A stretch of 64,000 nt of DNA from Clostridiaceae bacterium. GTDB taxonomy: Bacteria > Bacillota > Clostridia > DSM-8532. The notes under the pieces are model-generated. The model was not told the origin of the DNA. It did no database searches and saw only the letters and a list, made by a program, of their open reading frames with translations. This document shows positions 17,212 to 26,523 of this stretch, piece by piece. The stretch is taken from the NCBI GenBank assembly GCA_012728015.1, contig JAAYFY010000010.1:35784-99783 (forward strand), written 5' to 3'. Both the position numbers and the translations under genes were made by a program. How positions within the stretch are numbered: the first letter of the stretch is position 1; every line of letters begins with the position of its first letter.

Positions 17212-17436
17212 ATGATCAAAGTTTCAAGATTCAACGGCACCAGCTTTGTCATCAACTGTGAGTGGATTGAAACGGTGGAATCCACCCCTGATACCGTCAT
17301 AACCCTTGTCAACGGGAAGAAGTACGTGGTGAATGAGGGTGTTGATGATATAATTAATATGGTAATAGATTATAAGCGGAGAGCGGGGTTTATCCACAGA
17401 CCAATTAATCCGTTGCAGGAAAATGACGATAAATGA
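17212..17436 (+). CDS. flbD: Flagellar FlbD family protein
   Basis: A small protein of 74 residues. The FlbD signature is plain: IKVSRFNGTSFVINCEWIETVESTPDT at the N-terminus, then VITLVNGKKYVVNEGVDDII. It is encoded after flgE in nearly all Firmicutes operons; in swarming bacilli it is linked to motility (SwrD, which raises torque). It is not the Caulobacter regulator of the same name. The expected motA and motB do not follow. Confidence 0.92.
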   Translation: MIKVSRFNGTSFVINCEWIETVESTPDTVITLVNGKKYVVNEGVDDIINMVIDYKRRAGFIHRPINPLQENDDK

Positions 17437-17467
17437 CATAGAATAGTAAAAAAAGGGGTGTCCCGAT

Positions 17468-18004
17468 TTGCAGGGTAAGTCTTTGTATGCCATATTGATT
17501 TCCATTATCGCGGTTCTCGCGCTGGCGCTGGCCGTGATGGTAATCTTTTTGTTCGCCACCTATAACCGCATAAATACCAGCCCGGAGGCCAACAATGTCA
17601 AAGACTTGCCTCAGCAGACCAGGGAAGTGCCTCCTGAAGAAGAGGCAAGGCTTAATCTTTATGCCATGGAAGACGGGACCGGCGGCGACGCCATTTTCAA
17701 CCTGAAATCCTCTCCCGCCCATGAAAACAGCTTCCTGAAGGCTTCCATCACCATTGTTTACGACGCGGGAGAGAAGAGAAAACATCTGGAATCCCGCACC
17801 GAGCTGGTGAAGAACTGCGTCGGCGAGTTCAAGGAGGCGTGCATAGAGTATTTCAGAAGCCAGACTTTCGAACAGCTCACCGATGAAGCCGCCATGGAAA
17901 AGGCGAGGGATGCCCTGAGGAATAAGTTTAATGGTATAGTGTCCAAAAGAACCGACGAGCGGATAATTCTTCGGGTTATCTTTGAAGATTGGATAGTACA
18001 GTAA
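17468..18004 (+). CDS. fliL: Flagellar basal body-associated protein FliL
   Basis: A protein of 178 residues starting at TTG 17468 with GGGGTG upstream. One membrane helix lies at about residues 8-30 and the rest is outside, ending in the SPFH-like FliL domain (IILRVIFEDWIVQ at the C-terminus). FliL surrounds and stabilises the stator. The stop overlaps an ATG in the fliM leader (TAATG). Confidence 0.9.
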   Translation: MQGKSLYAILISIIAVLALALAVMVIFLFATYNRINTSPEANNVKDLPQQTREVPPEEEARLNLYAMEDGTGGDAIFNLKSSPAHENSFLKASITIVYDAGEKRKHLESRTELVKNCVGEFKEACIEYFRSQTFEQLTDEAAMEKARDALRNKFNGIVSKRTDERIILRVIFEDWIVQ

Positions 18005-18021
18005 TGGGAGGCGAGCAGGCT

Positions 18022-19008
18022 GTGGGAGATATTCTTTCCCAAAACGAAATAGACAGGCTGCTTGCGCAGCTAAATGCGGGAGAGCTTGATGTCAAGGAGT
18101 TTTCCAAGGAGACCACCGAGAAGAAGGTACGCAACCATGATTTCAGGCGCCCCAGCAAGTTTGCCAAGGACCACATCCGGACCCTCAATATCATCAATGA
18201 GAACTATGCCCGGCTGCTTACAAACTTCCTGTCCGGGTACCTGAGGACGCTGGTCCAGGTGGACGTCCAAACCGTGCAGCCGCTCCAATACTCGGAATTC
18301 ACAAACTCCATAGCCAACCCGGCAGTTCTGGGAATTGTAAATTTTGACCCGTTGCCCGGATCCATCATCTTTGAGATCAACCCTTCCATCGCATACTCCC
18401 TGATCGACAGGATCCTTGGGGGCAAGGGAATAGGGATTGACAGGGTAAGAGGTTTTACCGATATAGAACTCGCCATACTCATGAGGCTAATGACCCAGAT
18501 GCTGTCGCTTATGAAGGAGCCCTGGGAGAATGTCACTGAGATCAGGCCTTCACTTGACAGGATTGAAACCAACGCGCAGTTTGCGCAGCTGATGTCTCCC
18601 AATGAGATGGTGGCTCTGGTTACCTTCACCGCGAAGATTGGTGAGGTTGAAGGTTTTTTTAACGTATGTATTCCCCATATGGTGGTAGAGCCTGTTATGC
18701 CGAAGCTGTCCACTAAGCTGTGGTTCTCCCTGATTGAGAAGGGATCTACTGAGGAATCAAGGGAGTCCATAGAAATAAAGGTAAGGGAAACCGCCATTCC
18801 CGTAATTGCGGTCCTCGGAAAAACCACACTATCGGTACAGGAATTCCTGATGCTTCAGGAGGGGGACGTACTAATGCTGAATACCGGCATCAACGGCAAG
18901 CTGGAGGTATATGCCGGGGACATCCTGAAGTTTTATGGAAAACCTGGCGTGAGGAACAAGAAAAATGCCGTTAAGATAACCGAAATAGTCAGATCGGAGG
19001 ATGATTAA
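18022..19008 (+). CDS. fliM: Flagellar motor switch protein FliM
   Basis: About 328 residues. The N-terminal CheY-P binding peptide ILSQNEIDRLLAQL is present. The CheC-like middle domain follows (FEINPSIAYSLIDRILGG) and the C-terminal SpoA domain ends with YGKPGVRNKKNAVKI. GTG 18022 places the peptide at the N-terminus as usual and has GGGAGG ten bases upstream; ATG 18004, overlapping the fliL stop, is the alternative. fliY starts directly after the stop. Confidence 0.95.
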   Translation: MGDILSQNEIDRLLAQLNAGELDVKEFSKETTEKKVRNHDFRRPSKFAKDHIRTLNIINENYARLLTNFLSGYLRTLVQVDVQTVQPLQYSEFTNSIANPAVLGIVNFDPLPGSIIFEINPSIAYSLIDRILGGKGIGIDRVRGFTDIELAILMRLMTQMLSLMKEPWENVTEIRPSLDRIETNAQFAQLMSPNEMVALVTFTAKIGEVEGFFNVCIPHMVVEPVMPKLSTKLWFSLIEKGSTEESRESIEIKVRETAIPVIAVLGKTTLSVQEFLMLQEGDVLMLNTGINGKLEVYAGDILKFYGKPGVRNKKNAVKITEIVRSEDD

Positions 19009-20226
19009 ATGGGCGATATGTTGTCGCAGGAAGAAATTGATGCCCTGCTTCATGGAGTAAGTTCTGAAGATGAGAGTCCAAATGAGGAGAAGACCGATTC
19101 CCCTGCCGGATCTGAGGATACGTTGCTGACACCTGAGGAGATCGATGCCCTGGGTGAAATCGGTAATATAAGCATGGGTACATCGGCAACTACCTTGTAC
19201 GCCCTGCTTGGCCAAAAAGTGAGGATTACCACGCCGCGGGTCGAAGTGACCACATGGGATGAGATCGCCAAGCTTTTTGTCAAGCCTTTTGTGGCTGTTA
19301 AAGTGCAGTATGTCAACGGACTTGAAGGGGCTAACCTGTTGATTGTTAAGGAAGAAGATGTCAAGGTCATCACCGATCTCATGATGGGTGGTGATGGCTT
19401 GAGCAACGTCTCAGGCGAACTCACAGAACTTCATCTGAGCGCCATATCCGAGGCCATGAACCAGATGATAGGTTCTGCTTCCACCTCCCTTTCATCCATG
19501 TTTGACAAAAGGGTTGACATATCTCCCCCCGAATCCACGCTGGTTGATGGGGCTTCCAACATAGACAGGATCAAGATAGATACCGACTCCTCCATCGTCA
19601 TGGTCAGTTTCAAGCTCCAGGTGGGAGACCTTTTAGACAGCGAGATCATGCAGCTTTTGCCCATTCCGTTTGCCAAAAGCATGGTGGTAAACCTTATGGA
19701 CAAGAACAAACTAAAACCCGCCGGAGAAGCCGGAGAAACGCAGGAGCCGCCCGCACAGGCGCAGGAACCTCCGGCTGGGCAGCCCCAGGCTCAGCAGCCG
19801 CAACAGGTTCCACCGCAAATGCCGTCCCCGACGCCACAGTACTCCCAGCCTGTTCAGCCGGCACCGGGCTACGGCATGCAGACGCCGCCCGCGGGGCGCC
19901 CTCAGCTGCCTGCTGTTCCTGTCAACGTGCAACCGGCACAGTTCCAGTCATTTGAAGATGAGGAGTTTGTTTACGATTCCAATAATATTGGGCTTCTCAT
20001 GGACGTTCCTCTCCAGATTTCGGTTGAGCTTGGCCGCACCAGGAAGAAAATAAGGGAAATACTTGATTTCGGGCAGGGGTCCATCATTGAGCTGGACAAG
20101 CTGGCCGGCGAGCCTGTGGACATCCTGGTGAACGGCAAGGTCATCGCAAAGGGAGAAGTGGTTGTAATCGACGAGAGCTTTGGTGTGCGCATAACCGATA
20201 TTCTTCATCCTTCAAAAAGACTTTAA
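19009..20226 (+). CDS. fliY: Flagellar motor switch phosphatase FliY
   Basis: A protein of 405 residues. It starts with a CheY-binding peptide (MLSQEEIDALLHG). Next is a CheC-type phosphatase domain with both active-site motifs (EIGNISMGTSATTL near residue 46; EAMNQMIGSAST near residue 148), then a Pro/Gln-rich linker (about residues 240-310) and a C-terminal SpoA/FliN domain. It replaces FliN and removes phosphate from CheY-P at the switch. The low-complexity linker is longer than usual. Confidence 0.95.
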   Translation: MGDMLSQEEIDALLHGVSSEDESPNEEKTDSPAGSEDTLLTPEEIDALGEIGNISMGTSATTLYALLGQKVRITTPRVEVTTWDEIAKLFVKPFVAVKVQYVNGLEGANLLIVKEEDVKVITDLMMGGDGLSNVSGELTELHLSAISEAMNQMIGSASTSLSSMFDKRVDISPPESTLVDGASNIDRIKIDTDSSIVMVSFKLQVGDLLDSEIMQLLPIPFAKSMVVNLMDKNKLKPAGEAGETQEPPAQAQEPPAGQPQAQQPQQVPPQMPSPTPQYSQPVQPAPGYGMQTPPAGRPQLPAVPVNVQPAQFQSFEDEEFVYDSNNIGLLMDVPLQISVELGRTRKKIREILDFGQGSIIELDKLAGEPVDILVNGKVIAKGEVVVIDESFGVRITDILHPSKRL

Positions 20227-20268
20227 ATTTGTCAATATATCATATATAATCGTATTAGCCGTATATAA

Positions 20269-20298
20269 TTGATAAATTTCGGTATATAGTGGTATGAT
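20269..20298 (+). promoter_or_regulatory. Internal promoter before cheY-fliO
   Basis: TTGATA (20269-20274), 18 bases, TATGAT (20293-20298) preceded by TGG, an extended -10. It lies in the 109-base AT-rich gap between fliY and cheY, the first large gap without a hairpin in this part of the operon. Confidence 0.5.
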
Positions 20299-20335
20299 TT
20301 TATGTGGATAGACTTTTAAGGAGAGGATATGACCT

Positions 20336-20695
20336 ATGGCAACTATTCTGATCGTTGATGATGCTGCTTTTATGCGCATGATGATCAAGGACATCCTTAC
20401 AAAGAATGGATACACTGTTGTAGGTGAAGCTGAGAATGGTGTCCGTGCTGTGGAAAGATATAAAGAACTTAATCCCGATCTCGTCATTATGGATATCACT
20501 ATGCCGGAAATGGACGGCATCCAGGCGGTACGGCAGATAAAAGCCCTTAACGCCGCCGCGAAGATCATCATGTGTTCCGCTATGGGTCAGCAGGCCATGG
20601 TCATTGAATCCATACAGGCAGGCGCGCGCGATTTTATTGTAAAGCCTTTCCAGGCCGAGCGCGTTATAGAAGCGGTAAGGAAGGTCGTTGGCTGA
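20336..20695 (+). CDS. cheY: Chemotaxis response regulator CheY
   Basis: A protein of 119 residues, a lone receiver domain. The acidic pocket is IVDDAAF at the N-terminus, the phosphorylated Asp is residue 53 (LVIMDITMPEMDG), and conserved Ser and Lys follow in MCSAMG and FIVKPF. It carries the signal from CheA to FliM and FliY. AAGGAGAGG (20320-20328) is a good ribosome site. Confidence 0.96.
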   Translation: MATILIVDDAAFMRMMIKDILTKNGYTVVGEAENGVRAVERYKELNPDLVIMDITMPEMDGIQAVRQIKALNAAAKIIMCSAMGQQAMVIESIQAGARDFIVKPFQAERVIEAVRKVVG

Positions 20696-20712
20696 AAGAC
20701 CGGAAGGAATGT

Positions 20713-21210
20713 ATGCCGATGGGTACTGAAGACATCATCTTATTGCTGGGTTTGCTGATAATATTTTCGGCAGTACTGTTCATAGCCTGGCTTACCACAA
20801 GGCTGTTGGGAAGGAAGATGGCCGGGGCGTCAAAGAATAAATTGATGAGCGTTGTTGAAACACTTCAGGTTGGATTGGATCGATACCTCTATCTTATAAA
20901 AACAGGTGATCGCTTTTTTCTTTTTTATAATACCCGTAAGGGAATGGAGCTGGTATCAGAGATAAAGATTGACGAAGAAGCGCTGGCCGCGAGGGATGAA
21001 GCCTCGGGCAGCAATGGGTTTAACTTCAGACGGATCTTTGACTTTTATTCCGGCCTGTCCAGAAAGGGCAAAAGCCAGGTTACAAAGGATATTGAGCCGG
21101 ACCGGCAGGAGGAGGCTGATGGACAGCGCCAGGCCGGCGGCCTTCCAGAGAGCATACAAAAGCTCCGGAAACTAAACCACGACCAGAACGAGGATCAGTA
21201 CAAAGGCTGA
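20713..21210 (+). CDS. fliO: Flagellar biosynthetic protein FliO
   Basis: A protein of 165 residues with one N-terminal membrane helix (about residues 8-30) and a cytoplasmic beta domain (MSVVETLQVGLDRYLYLIKTGDRFFLFY) typical of FliO/YlaG. The rest is polar. FliO helps FliP form its ring in the export gate. ATG 20713 is used; ATG 20719 would have better spacing from GGAAGGA. Confidence 0.82.
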   Translation: MPMGTEDIILLLGLLIIFSAVLFIAWLTTRLLGRKMAGASKNKLMSVVETLQVGLDRYLYLIKTGDRFFLFYNTRKGMELVSEIKIDEEALAARDEASGSNGFNFRRIFDFYSGLSRKGKSQVTKDIEPDRQEEADGQRQAGGLPESIQKLRKLNHDQNEDQYKG

Positions 21211-21228
21211 ATTCAGGCGGTGGAAGCC

Positions 21229-21996
21229 ATGCTAAAGAAAAAGCTTTGGGTAATAATCATACTTGCCATTCTGTGCATGAACCTGCTCGGCACGGAAGCC
21301 TTTGCCGCTCCAGGCATTTCACTGACCGACAACGGCATAACCATTCAGTCTACTGATGATACCCAGGAAATTTCCAACAGCATAAAGTTACTATTACTCC
21401 TAACGGTATTATCGGTATTACCGTCCATACTCATTATGATGACTTCCTTCACCAGGATTGTCATCGTATTTTCTTTTTTGCGGAATTCCATGGGAACACA
21501 GCAGATTCCTCCGAACCAGGTTATTATTGGTCTTGCCCTGTTTTTGACCTTTTTCATCATGACGCCGGTTTTATCCGACCTTAACCAGAATGCCCTTGAG
21601 CCTTTCTCCAATAACGAGATAACCCTGGAAGAGGCTATGGACAGGTCCTCCGAAACTATGAAAGATTTCATGCTGGACTTTACCCGGGAAAAGGACCTGG
21701 CGCTTTTTGCCGGGATTGCCAGGGTACAGCCGACAGGGAATCTGACCGACCTCCCCTTAAGCGTGGTGGTGCCGGCTTTCATGATAAGTGAGCTGAATAC
21801 GGCATTCCGGATGGGCTTCATGTTGTACATACCTTTCCTGGTTATTGACATGGTGGTGGCCAGTACCCTGATGGCCATGGGTATGATGATGCTTCCGCCT
21901 TCCATGATATCCATGCCTTTTAAGATTCTGTTGTTCCTGCTTGTGGACGGGTGGAACCTTTTGACTGAAACCATTATTAAATCATTCGTGCGGTAG
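21229..21996 (+). CDS. fliP: Flagellar export gate protein FliP
   Basis: About 255 residues. A cleavable signal peptide ends near EAFAAPG, and the FliP core follows with conserved TSFTRIVIVFSFLRNSMGTQQ, PPNQVIIGLALFLTFF and LVIDMVVASTLMAMGMMMLPP. FliP forms the pentameric core of the export gate with FliQ and FliR. The in-frame GTG 21220 is possible, but ATG 21229 gives a normal signal peptide. Confidence 0.96.
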   Translation: MLKKKLWVIIILAILCMNLLGTEAFAAPGISLTDNGITIQSTDDTQEISNSIKLLLLLTVLSVLPSILIMMTSFTRIVIVFSFLRNSMGTQQIPPNQVIIGLALFLTFFIMTPVLSDLNQNALEPFSNNEITLEEAMDRSSETMKDFMLDFTREKDLALFAGIARVQPTGNLTDLPLSVVVPAFMISELNTAFRMGFMLYIPFLVIDMVVASTLMAMGMMMLPPSMISMPFKILLFLLVDGWNLLTETIIKSFVR

Positions 21997-22057
21997 GCGG
22001 GATGATTGTCTGCGTTTAAATCAGCGAAACCGGGATAATTCCCCGAAAGGAGCGGTT

Positions 22058-22327
22058 ATGGAGCAGTTCTTGCTTGATATGTCGAGGGACGCCATGATGA
22101 CAATACTGAAGATCTCGGTCCCGGTATTGCTCGCCGGTCTGATTGTAGGGCTTGCGGTAAGCATATTCCAGGCTACCACTCAGATCCAGGAGCAGTCCCT
22201 CCACTTTGTGCCTAAGATCATTGCAATGCTTGTTGCCCTGCTGGTTCTGGGAGCCTGGATGCTGACCGTGATGAAGGAATTTACCCTGCGCGTGTTTGAT
22301 GGCATGCTGAAGTTCATAGGCATGTAG
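22058..22327 (+). CDS. fliQ: Flagellar export gate protein FliQ
   Basis: A protein of 89 residues with two membrane helices. The family stretch LIVGLAVSIFQATTQIQEQSLHFVPK is plain. It wraps the FliP-FliR core. GAAAGGAG precedes the ATG. Confidence 0.96.
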   Translation: MEQFLLDMSRDAMMTILKISVPVLLAGLIVGLAVSIFQATTQIQEQSLHFVPKIIAMLVALLVLGAWMLTVMKEFTLRVFDGMLKFIGM

Positions 22328-22349
22328 TTTATGATGGGTGTGATAGGGA

Positions 22350-23138
22350 ATGACCATACCTCTTGACGGGATATTTAACTTGTGGAACATCTTCCTGATA
22401 GTGCTTGTCCGCATCTCGGGCATGTTCTTTTTATCGCCCATCTTTGGACGGAGGAATATCCCCAACTATTACAAGGTGGGTTTTTGCTTTATCCTGACTA
22501 TCATCACGGCCCAGTCAATTACGGTTCCCGATATTTCCTCATATTCTTCCCTGGTATCATATATGGCGCTTATAGGAAAAGAGCTTCTTCTGGGGGTTAC
22601 CATAGGCTTTATCTCATACGCGCTGTTTTCGGCCATTTATATCGCCGGGCAGCTTATAGATACACAGATTGGTTTTGGCATGGTTAATGTGATAGATCCG
22701 CTTACCAACCTCCAGATACCTATCACGGCAGATTTTTATGTCATACTGGCCACCCTTTTCATGTTGGTGACCGATACACATCATCTGCTTATTAAGGCCA
22801 TCGTTGACAGCTATTCCATAATCCCTCCGGGAGGCGCTGGTTTCGGAGGAGGAGCGGTGCGCCAGTTGGTGGATCTGTTTTACCATACCATGGTCATCGG
22901 GTTTAAAATAGCTGCACCCGTTACGGCGGCCATTCTGATAACCAATGTGGCCCTTGGCATAATCTCAAAAGCCATGCCCCAGATGAACGTGTTCATACTG
23001 GGAATGCCCATGAAGATCATTGTGGGCCTTATCATCATCCTGATTACAATAGCTGCATTCAGAGGAGTTGTAACCTTCATACTTGAGGGTACTTACAGGA
23101 ATATCCACGATTTTTTGCGAAACGCGGCCGGGACCTGA
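22350..23138 (+). CDS. fliR: Flagellar export gate protein FliR
   Basis: A polytopic membrane protein of 262 residues with features of FliR: VLVRISGMFFLSPIFGRRN near the N-terminus, GQLIDTQIGFGMVNVIDP in the middle, and MPQMNVFILGMPMKI near the C-terminus. One FliR completes the FliP5Q4R1 gate. It is followed after 15 bases by flhB. Confidence 0.96.
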   Translation: MTIPLDGIFNLWNIFLIVLVRISGMFFLSPIFGRRNIPNYYKVGFCFILTIITAQSITVPDISSYSSLVSYMALIGKELLLGVTIGFISYALFSAIYIAGQLIDTQIGFGMVNVIDPLTNLQIPITADFYVILATLFMLVTDTHHLLIKAIVDSYSIIPPGGAGFGGGAVRQLVDLFYHTMVIGFKIAAPVTAAILITNVALGIISKAMPQMNVFILGMPMKIIVGLIIILITIAAFRGVVTFILEGTYRNIHDFLRNAAGT

Positions 23139-23153
23139 CAGGGAGGGTAAACC

Positions 23154-24302
23154 TTGAAAACACTCGGACTCAGGCATAAAAACAATACAGAATACAGGGG
23201 TCTGGCCCGGATTAACCTCCAGCTTTTCGCCGATACCAGCGGAAAAACTGAAAAAGCAACCCCGAAAAAGCGGGAGGAGCTGAGAAAAAAGGGTCAGGTC
23301 ATGCAGAGCAGGGAAGTGACCTCAAACCTGATCCTCCTGATGATTTTCCTGTCCTTTAAGCTGGTGGGCAATTATCTCTATGCCGAATTCAAAACGCTCT
23401 TTAACCTGTTTCTGACCGATACGGCGGCTTATAACCTGGCCGATCCCAACGAGATCATGCGGCTGGCTACCTTTGCCGCCCTGCAGATTGCCAAGATGGT
23501 TGCCCCCTTCCTTATCATAGCTTTAGTTTTTGGAATACTCGGTTCGTATTTTCAGATAGGCTTCCTTTTCACCCTGGAGCCCATCAGGCCAAAGTTCTCC
23601 CACATTAACCCCATTAACGGCCTAAAAAGGATTTTTTCCTCCCGGTCGCTGTTTGAACTGGTCAAATCCATTACCAAGGTTATTATTGTGGCATGGGTGG
23701 CGTGGTCATCCATACAGGGCGAGTTTCTGAACCTGACAAAGCTGATGGCCCTGGATCTGGGCCAGATAGTGCTGTACACTCTCGGCTCCTCTGTGGATAT
23801 CGGAATCAAGATCTGTCTTGCCCTGCTGGCTGTCTCTGCGGCGGACTATTTCTTCCAATGGCGCAAGTATGAAAAGGATATACGCATGACAAAGCAGGAG
23901 GTCAAGGAGGAGTACAAACAGCTGGAGGGGAATCCCGAAATAAGGTCCAGGATCAGGCAGAAGCAGCGTGAGATATCCATGAGGCGAATGCTGAGCGAGG
24001 TCCCCAAGGCTGACGTGGTTATAACCAACCCGACCCATTTTGCCGTCGCCATCAGGTACGAGCCTCAGAAGAAGCCGGCGCCCTATGTGGTAGCCAAGGG
24101 AGCTGACTATCTGGCTGAGCGGATCAAGGAAATCGCAAGGAAGAGCAGGGTTGAAATCGTGGAAAACAAACCCCTTGCCCAGGCGCTCTACCAATCAGTT
24201 GACATAGGAGATGTAATACCGCCCGAACTGTACAGGGCTGTTGCCGAGGTACTGGCATTCGTATACAACCTGCAGGGCAAAAATCCCCAGGCGGCGCTTT
24301 GA
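23154..24302 (+). CDS. flhB: Flagellar export switch protein FlhB
   Basis: A protein of 382 residues from TTG 23154. It has an N-terminal INLQLFAD segment, four membrane helices, then a cytoplasmic domain with the self-cleaving NPTH site (VVITNPTHFAVAIRYE near residue 287). It decides between rod/hook and filament substrates together with FliK. A 155-base gap to flhA holds only a weak promoter-like sequence. Confidence 0.97.
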   Translation: MKTLGLRHKNNTEYRGLARINLQLFADTSGKTEKATPKKREELRKKGQVMQSREVTSNLILLMIFLSFKLVGNYLYAEFKTLFNLFLTDTAAYNLADPNEIMRLATFAALQIAKMVAPFLIIALVFGILGSYFQIGFLFTLEPIRPKFSHINPINGLKRIFSSRSLFELVKSITKVIIVAWVAWSSIQGEFLNLTKLMALDLGQIVLYTLGSSVDIGIKICLALLAVSAADYFFQWRKYEKDIRMTKQEVKEEYKQLEGNPEIRSRIRQKQREISMRRMLSEVPKADVVITNPTHFAVAIRYEPQKKPAPYVVAKGADYLAERIKEIARKSRVEIVENKPLAQALYQSVDIGDVIPPELYRAVAEVLAFVYNLQGKNPQAAL

Positions 24303-24457
24303 GGGGGAGGATCAAAGTATTGTATTAAACATCCAATTCATATAAAATACTATTATAGGATAAAAGCTCGCATATTTCGACAGCAGGGTCATTACGGCAT
24401 CCTGTCATGCGGACAGGCATTTTACAAAAGATTGTAAGGTACTGGAGGGAAAGCAGG

Positions 24458-26482
24458 ATGAAGAATAAGAGTATGGCGGTGGCAATAGTTGCTGTCATCA
24501 TAGTGCTTTTCATCATTGTTCCCATTCCTCCGATTCTTTTGGACGTCCTGCTGGTTGTCAACATCGCCCTTTCCATCCTGATCCTGATCAACGCCATTTA
24601 TGCCCCGGACGCGCTGTCCATGTCCTCTTTCCCCACCATGCTGCTGTTTACCACATTATACAGGCTGTCCCTTAACATTATCTCTACGCGCCTCATTGTG
24701 GGGAAGGCGGAAGCAGGTGAAGTCATCAGAAGCTTCGGGCGCTTTGTGGGCGGAAATGACCTGATTGTCGGATTCATCGTCTTTCTCATCATCATGATCG
24801 TCCAGTTCCTGGTCATTACCAAGGGCGCGGAGAGGGTTTCCGAAGTTGCCGCAAGATTCACCCTGGATGCCATGCCTGGAAAGCAAATGGCCATCGATGC
24901 CGATCTGAATTCCGGGCTCATCAATGAAGCCGAAGCCAGGGAGAGAAGAAAGAGAGTGCAGCGGGAAGCCGACTTCTATGGCGCCATGGACGGTGCCACC
25001 AAGTTTGTCAAAAATGACGCCATTTTCGGGATAATCGCAACCGCCATCAACATTTTCGGCGGCATCATCATGGGCCTGGTCAGGCTTGGCAGGACCTTCG
25101 AGGAGGTCCTGGAAACATATACCGTCCTCACCATCGGCGACGGCCTTGTAAACCAGATTCCCGCCCTGCTGATCTCAATCGCCACAGGTATCATTGTTAC
25201 CAGGGCAGCCGCCGAGAGCGACCTTGGGGGAGATCTGATCAGGCAGATCTTCAATAGTTCCAGGGTTATGTATATCGCGGCGGGCGCGTGCGCAGTCCTT
25301 ATGCCCATCCTCTGGCAATGGTCCCTGCTGCTTGTGGGCGGTTTCCTGGTCTACCTGGGCATGCAGATCGACAAGCGCAGGGTTGCGGAATCCAAACAGG
25401 AGGAGCAGAAGATTGAGGAGCAGGAAGTAGAAGAGATCAGGAAGCCTGAGAACGTAGTTTCGCTGCTCCAGGTTGACCCGATTGAGCTGGAGTTCGGTTA
25501 TGCCATCATACCCCTGGCGGACAAAAACCAGGGTGGGGATCTCCTGGACCGTGTAGTGATGATCAGGCGTCAGCTGGCAATAGAACTGGGGGTTATTGTC
25601 CCCACCATACGGCTTCGTGATAACATCCAGCTAAGCCCTAACCAGTATCTTATAAAGATCAAGGGAGTTAAGGCGGCTTCAGGCGAGCTTATGCTGGACC
25701 ATTATATGGCCATGGACCCGGGAACCGCGGAAGAGGAGATAGAGGGCATCCCCACCCATGAGCCGGCCTTCGGACTTGCTGCCCTGTGGATTCATGAAAA
25801 CCAGAGAGACCGCGCTGAGATGCTTGGTTATACGGTCGTGGATCCCCCCTCCATTGTGGCCACCCATATGACAGAGGTCATAAAACGGCATATCCACGAG
25901 CTTCTGAGTCGCCAGGATGTCCAGACCCTGGTGGATAATGTCAAGACCGCATATCCCGCAGTGGTTGAGGAGCTGATACCTAAAGTCATGAACCTGGGCG
26001 AAATACAAAAGGTTCTGAGCAACCTCCTGAGAGAAGGGGTATCTATCCGGGATATGATGACTATCCTGGAAACCCTGGCGGATTACGCGCCCATCACGAG
26101 GGATATCGACATGCTCACCGAGTATGTGCGGCAAGCCCTTGGGCGGGCTATTTCAAGAACCTATATACATGAGGACAATGCTGATGTAATAACCCTTGAC
26201 CCGAAACTGGAACAGCTCATCATGGATTCTGTCCAGAAAACCGAGGCGGGATCCTATATTGCCATGGATCCTGCCATGAGCAATAGAATTGTGAGAGAGG
26301 CGGCAGCTATGACCGAGAAGGTAGCGCAGTCCGGGAAGATGCCCATCGTCCTGGCGTCGCCCGTGGTCCGTCTCTACTTTAAACGGCTGACCGAAAACAG
26401 CATCCCGGGATTGGTGGTCTTGTCCTACAATGAACTCGATCCGGCTTTGGAAGTGAATTCGGTTGGTATGGTAAGCGTATAA
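24458..26482 (+). CDS. flhA: Flagellar export gate protein FlhA
   Basis: About 674 residues. There are eight or so membrane helices in the first 320 residues with the conserved FHIPEP-type region (LDAMPGKQMAIDADLNSG near residue 145), then a large cytoplasmic domain that forms the nonameric ring. ATG 24458 is chosen because GGAGGG lies eight bases upstream; ATG 24407 would add 17 atypical residues. Confidence 0.97.
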   Translation: MKNKSMAVAIVAVIIVLFIIVPIPPILLDVLLVVNIALSILILINAIYAPDALSMSSFPTMLLFTTLYRLSLNIISTRLIVGKAEAGEVIRSFGRFVGGNDLIVGFIVFLIIMIVQFLVITKGAERVSEVAARFTLDAMPGKQMAIDADLNSGLINEAEARERRKRVQREADFYGAMDGATKFVKNDAIFGIIATAINIFGGIIMGLVRLGRTFEEVLETYTVLTIGDGLVNQIPALLISIATGIIVTRAAAESDLGGDLIRQIFNSSRVMYIAAGACAVLMPILWQWSLLLVGGFLVYLGMQIDKRRVAESKQEEQKIEEQEVEEIRKPENVVSLLQVDPIELEFGYAIIPLADKNQGGDLLDRVVMIRRQLAIELGVIVPTIRLRDNIQLSPNQYLIKIKGVKAASGELMLDHYMAMDPGTAEEEIEGIPTHEPAFGLAALWIHENQRDRAEMLGYTVVDPPSIVATHMTEVIKRHIHELLSRQDVQTLVDNVKTAYPAVVEELIPKVMNLGEIQKVLSNLLREGVSIRDMMTILETLADYAPITRDIDMLTEYVRQALGRAISRTYIHEDNADVITLDPKLEQLIMDSVQKTEAGSYIAMDPAMSNRIVREAAAMTEKVAQSGKMPIVLASPVVRLYFKRLTENSIPGLVVLSYNELDPALEVNSVGMVSV

Positions 26483-26523
26483 ACAGGTAGTTATAGATTT
26501 TTGAAAGGATGCCGGAGGAAGCC

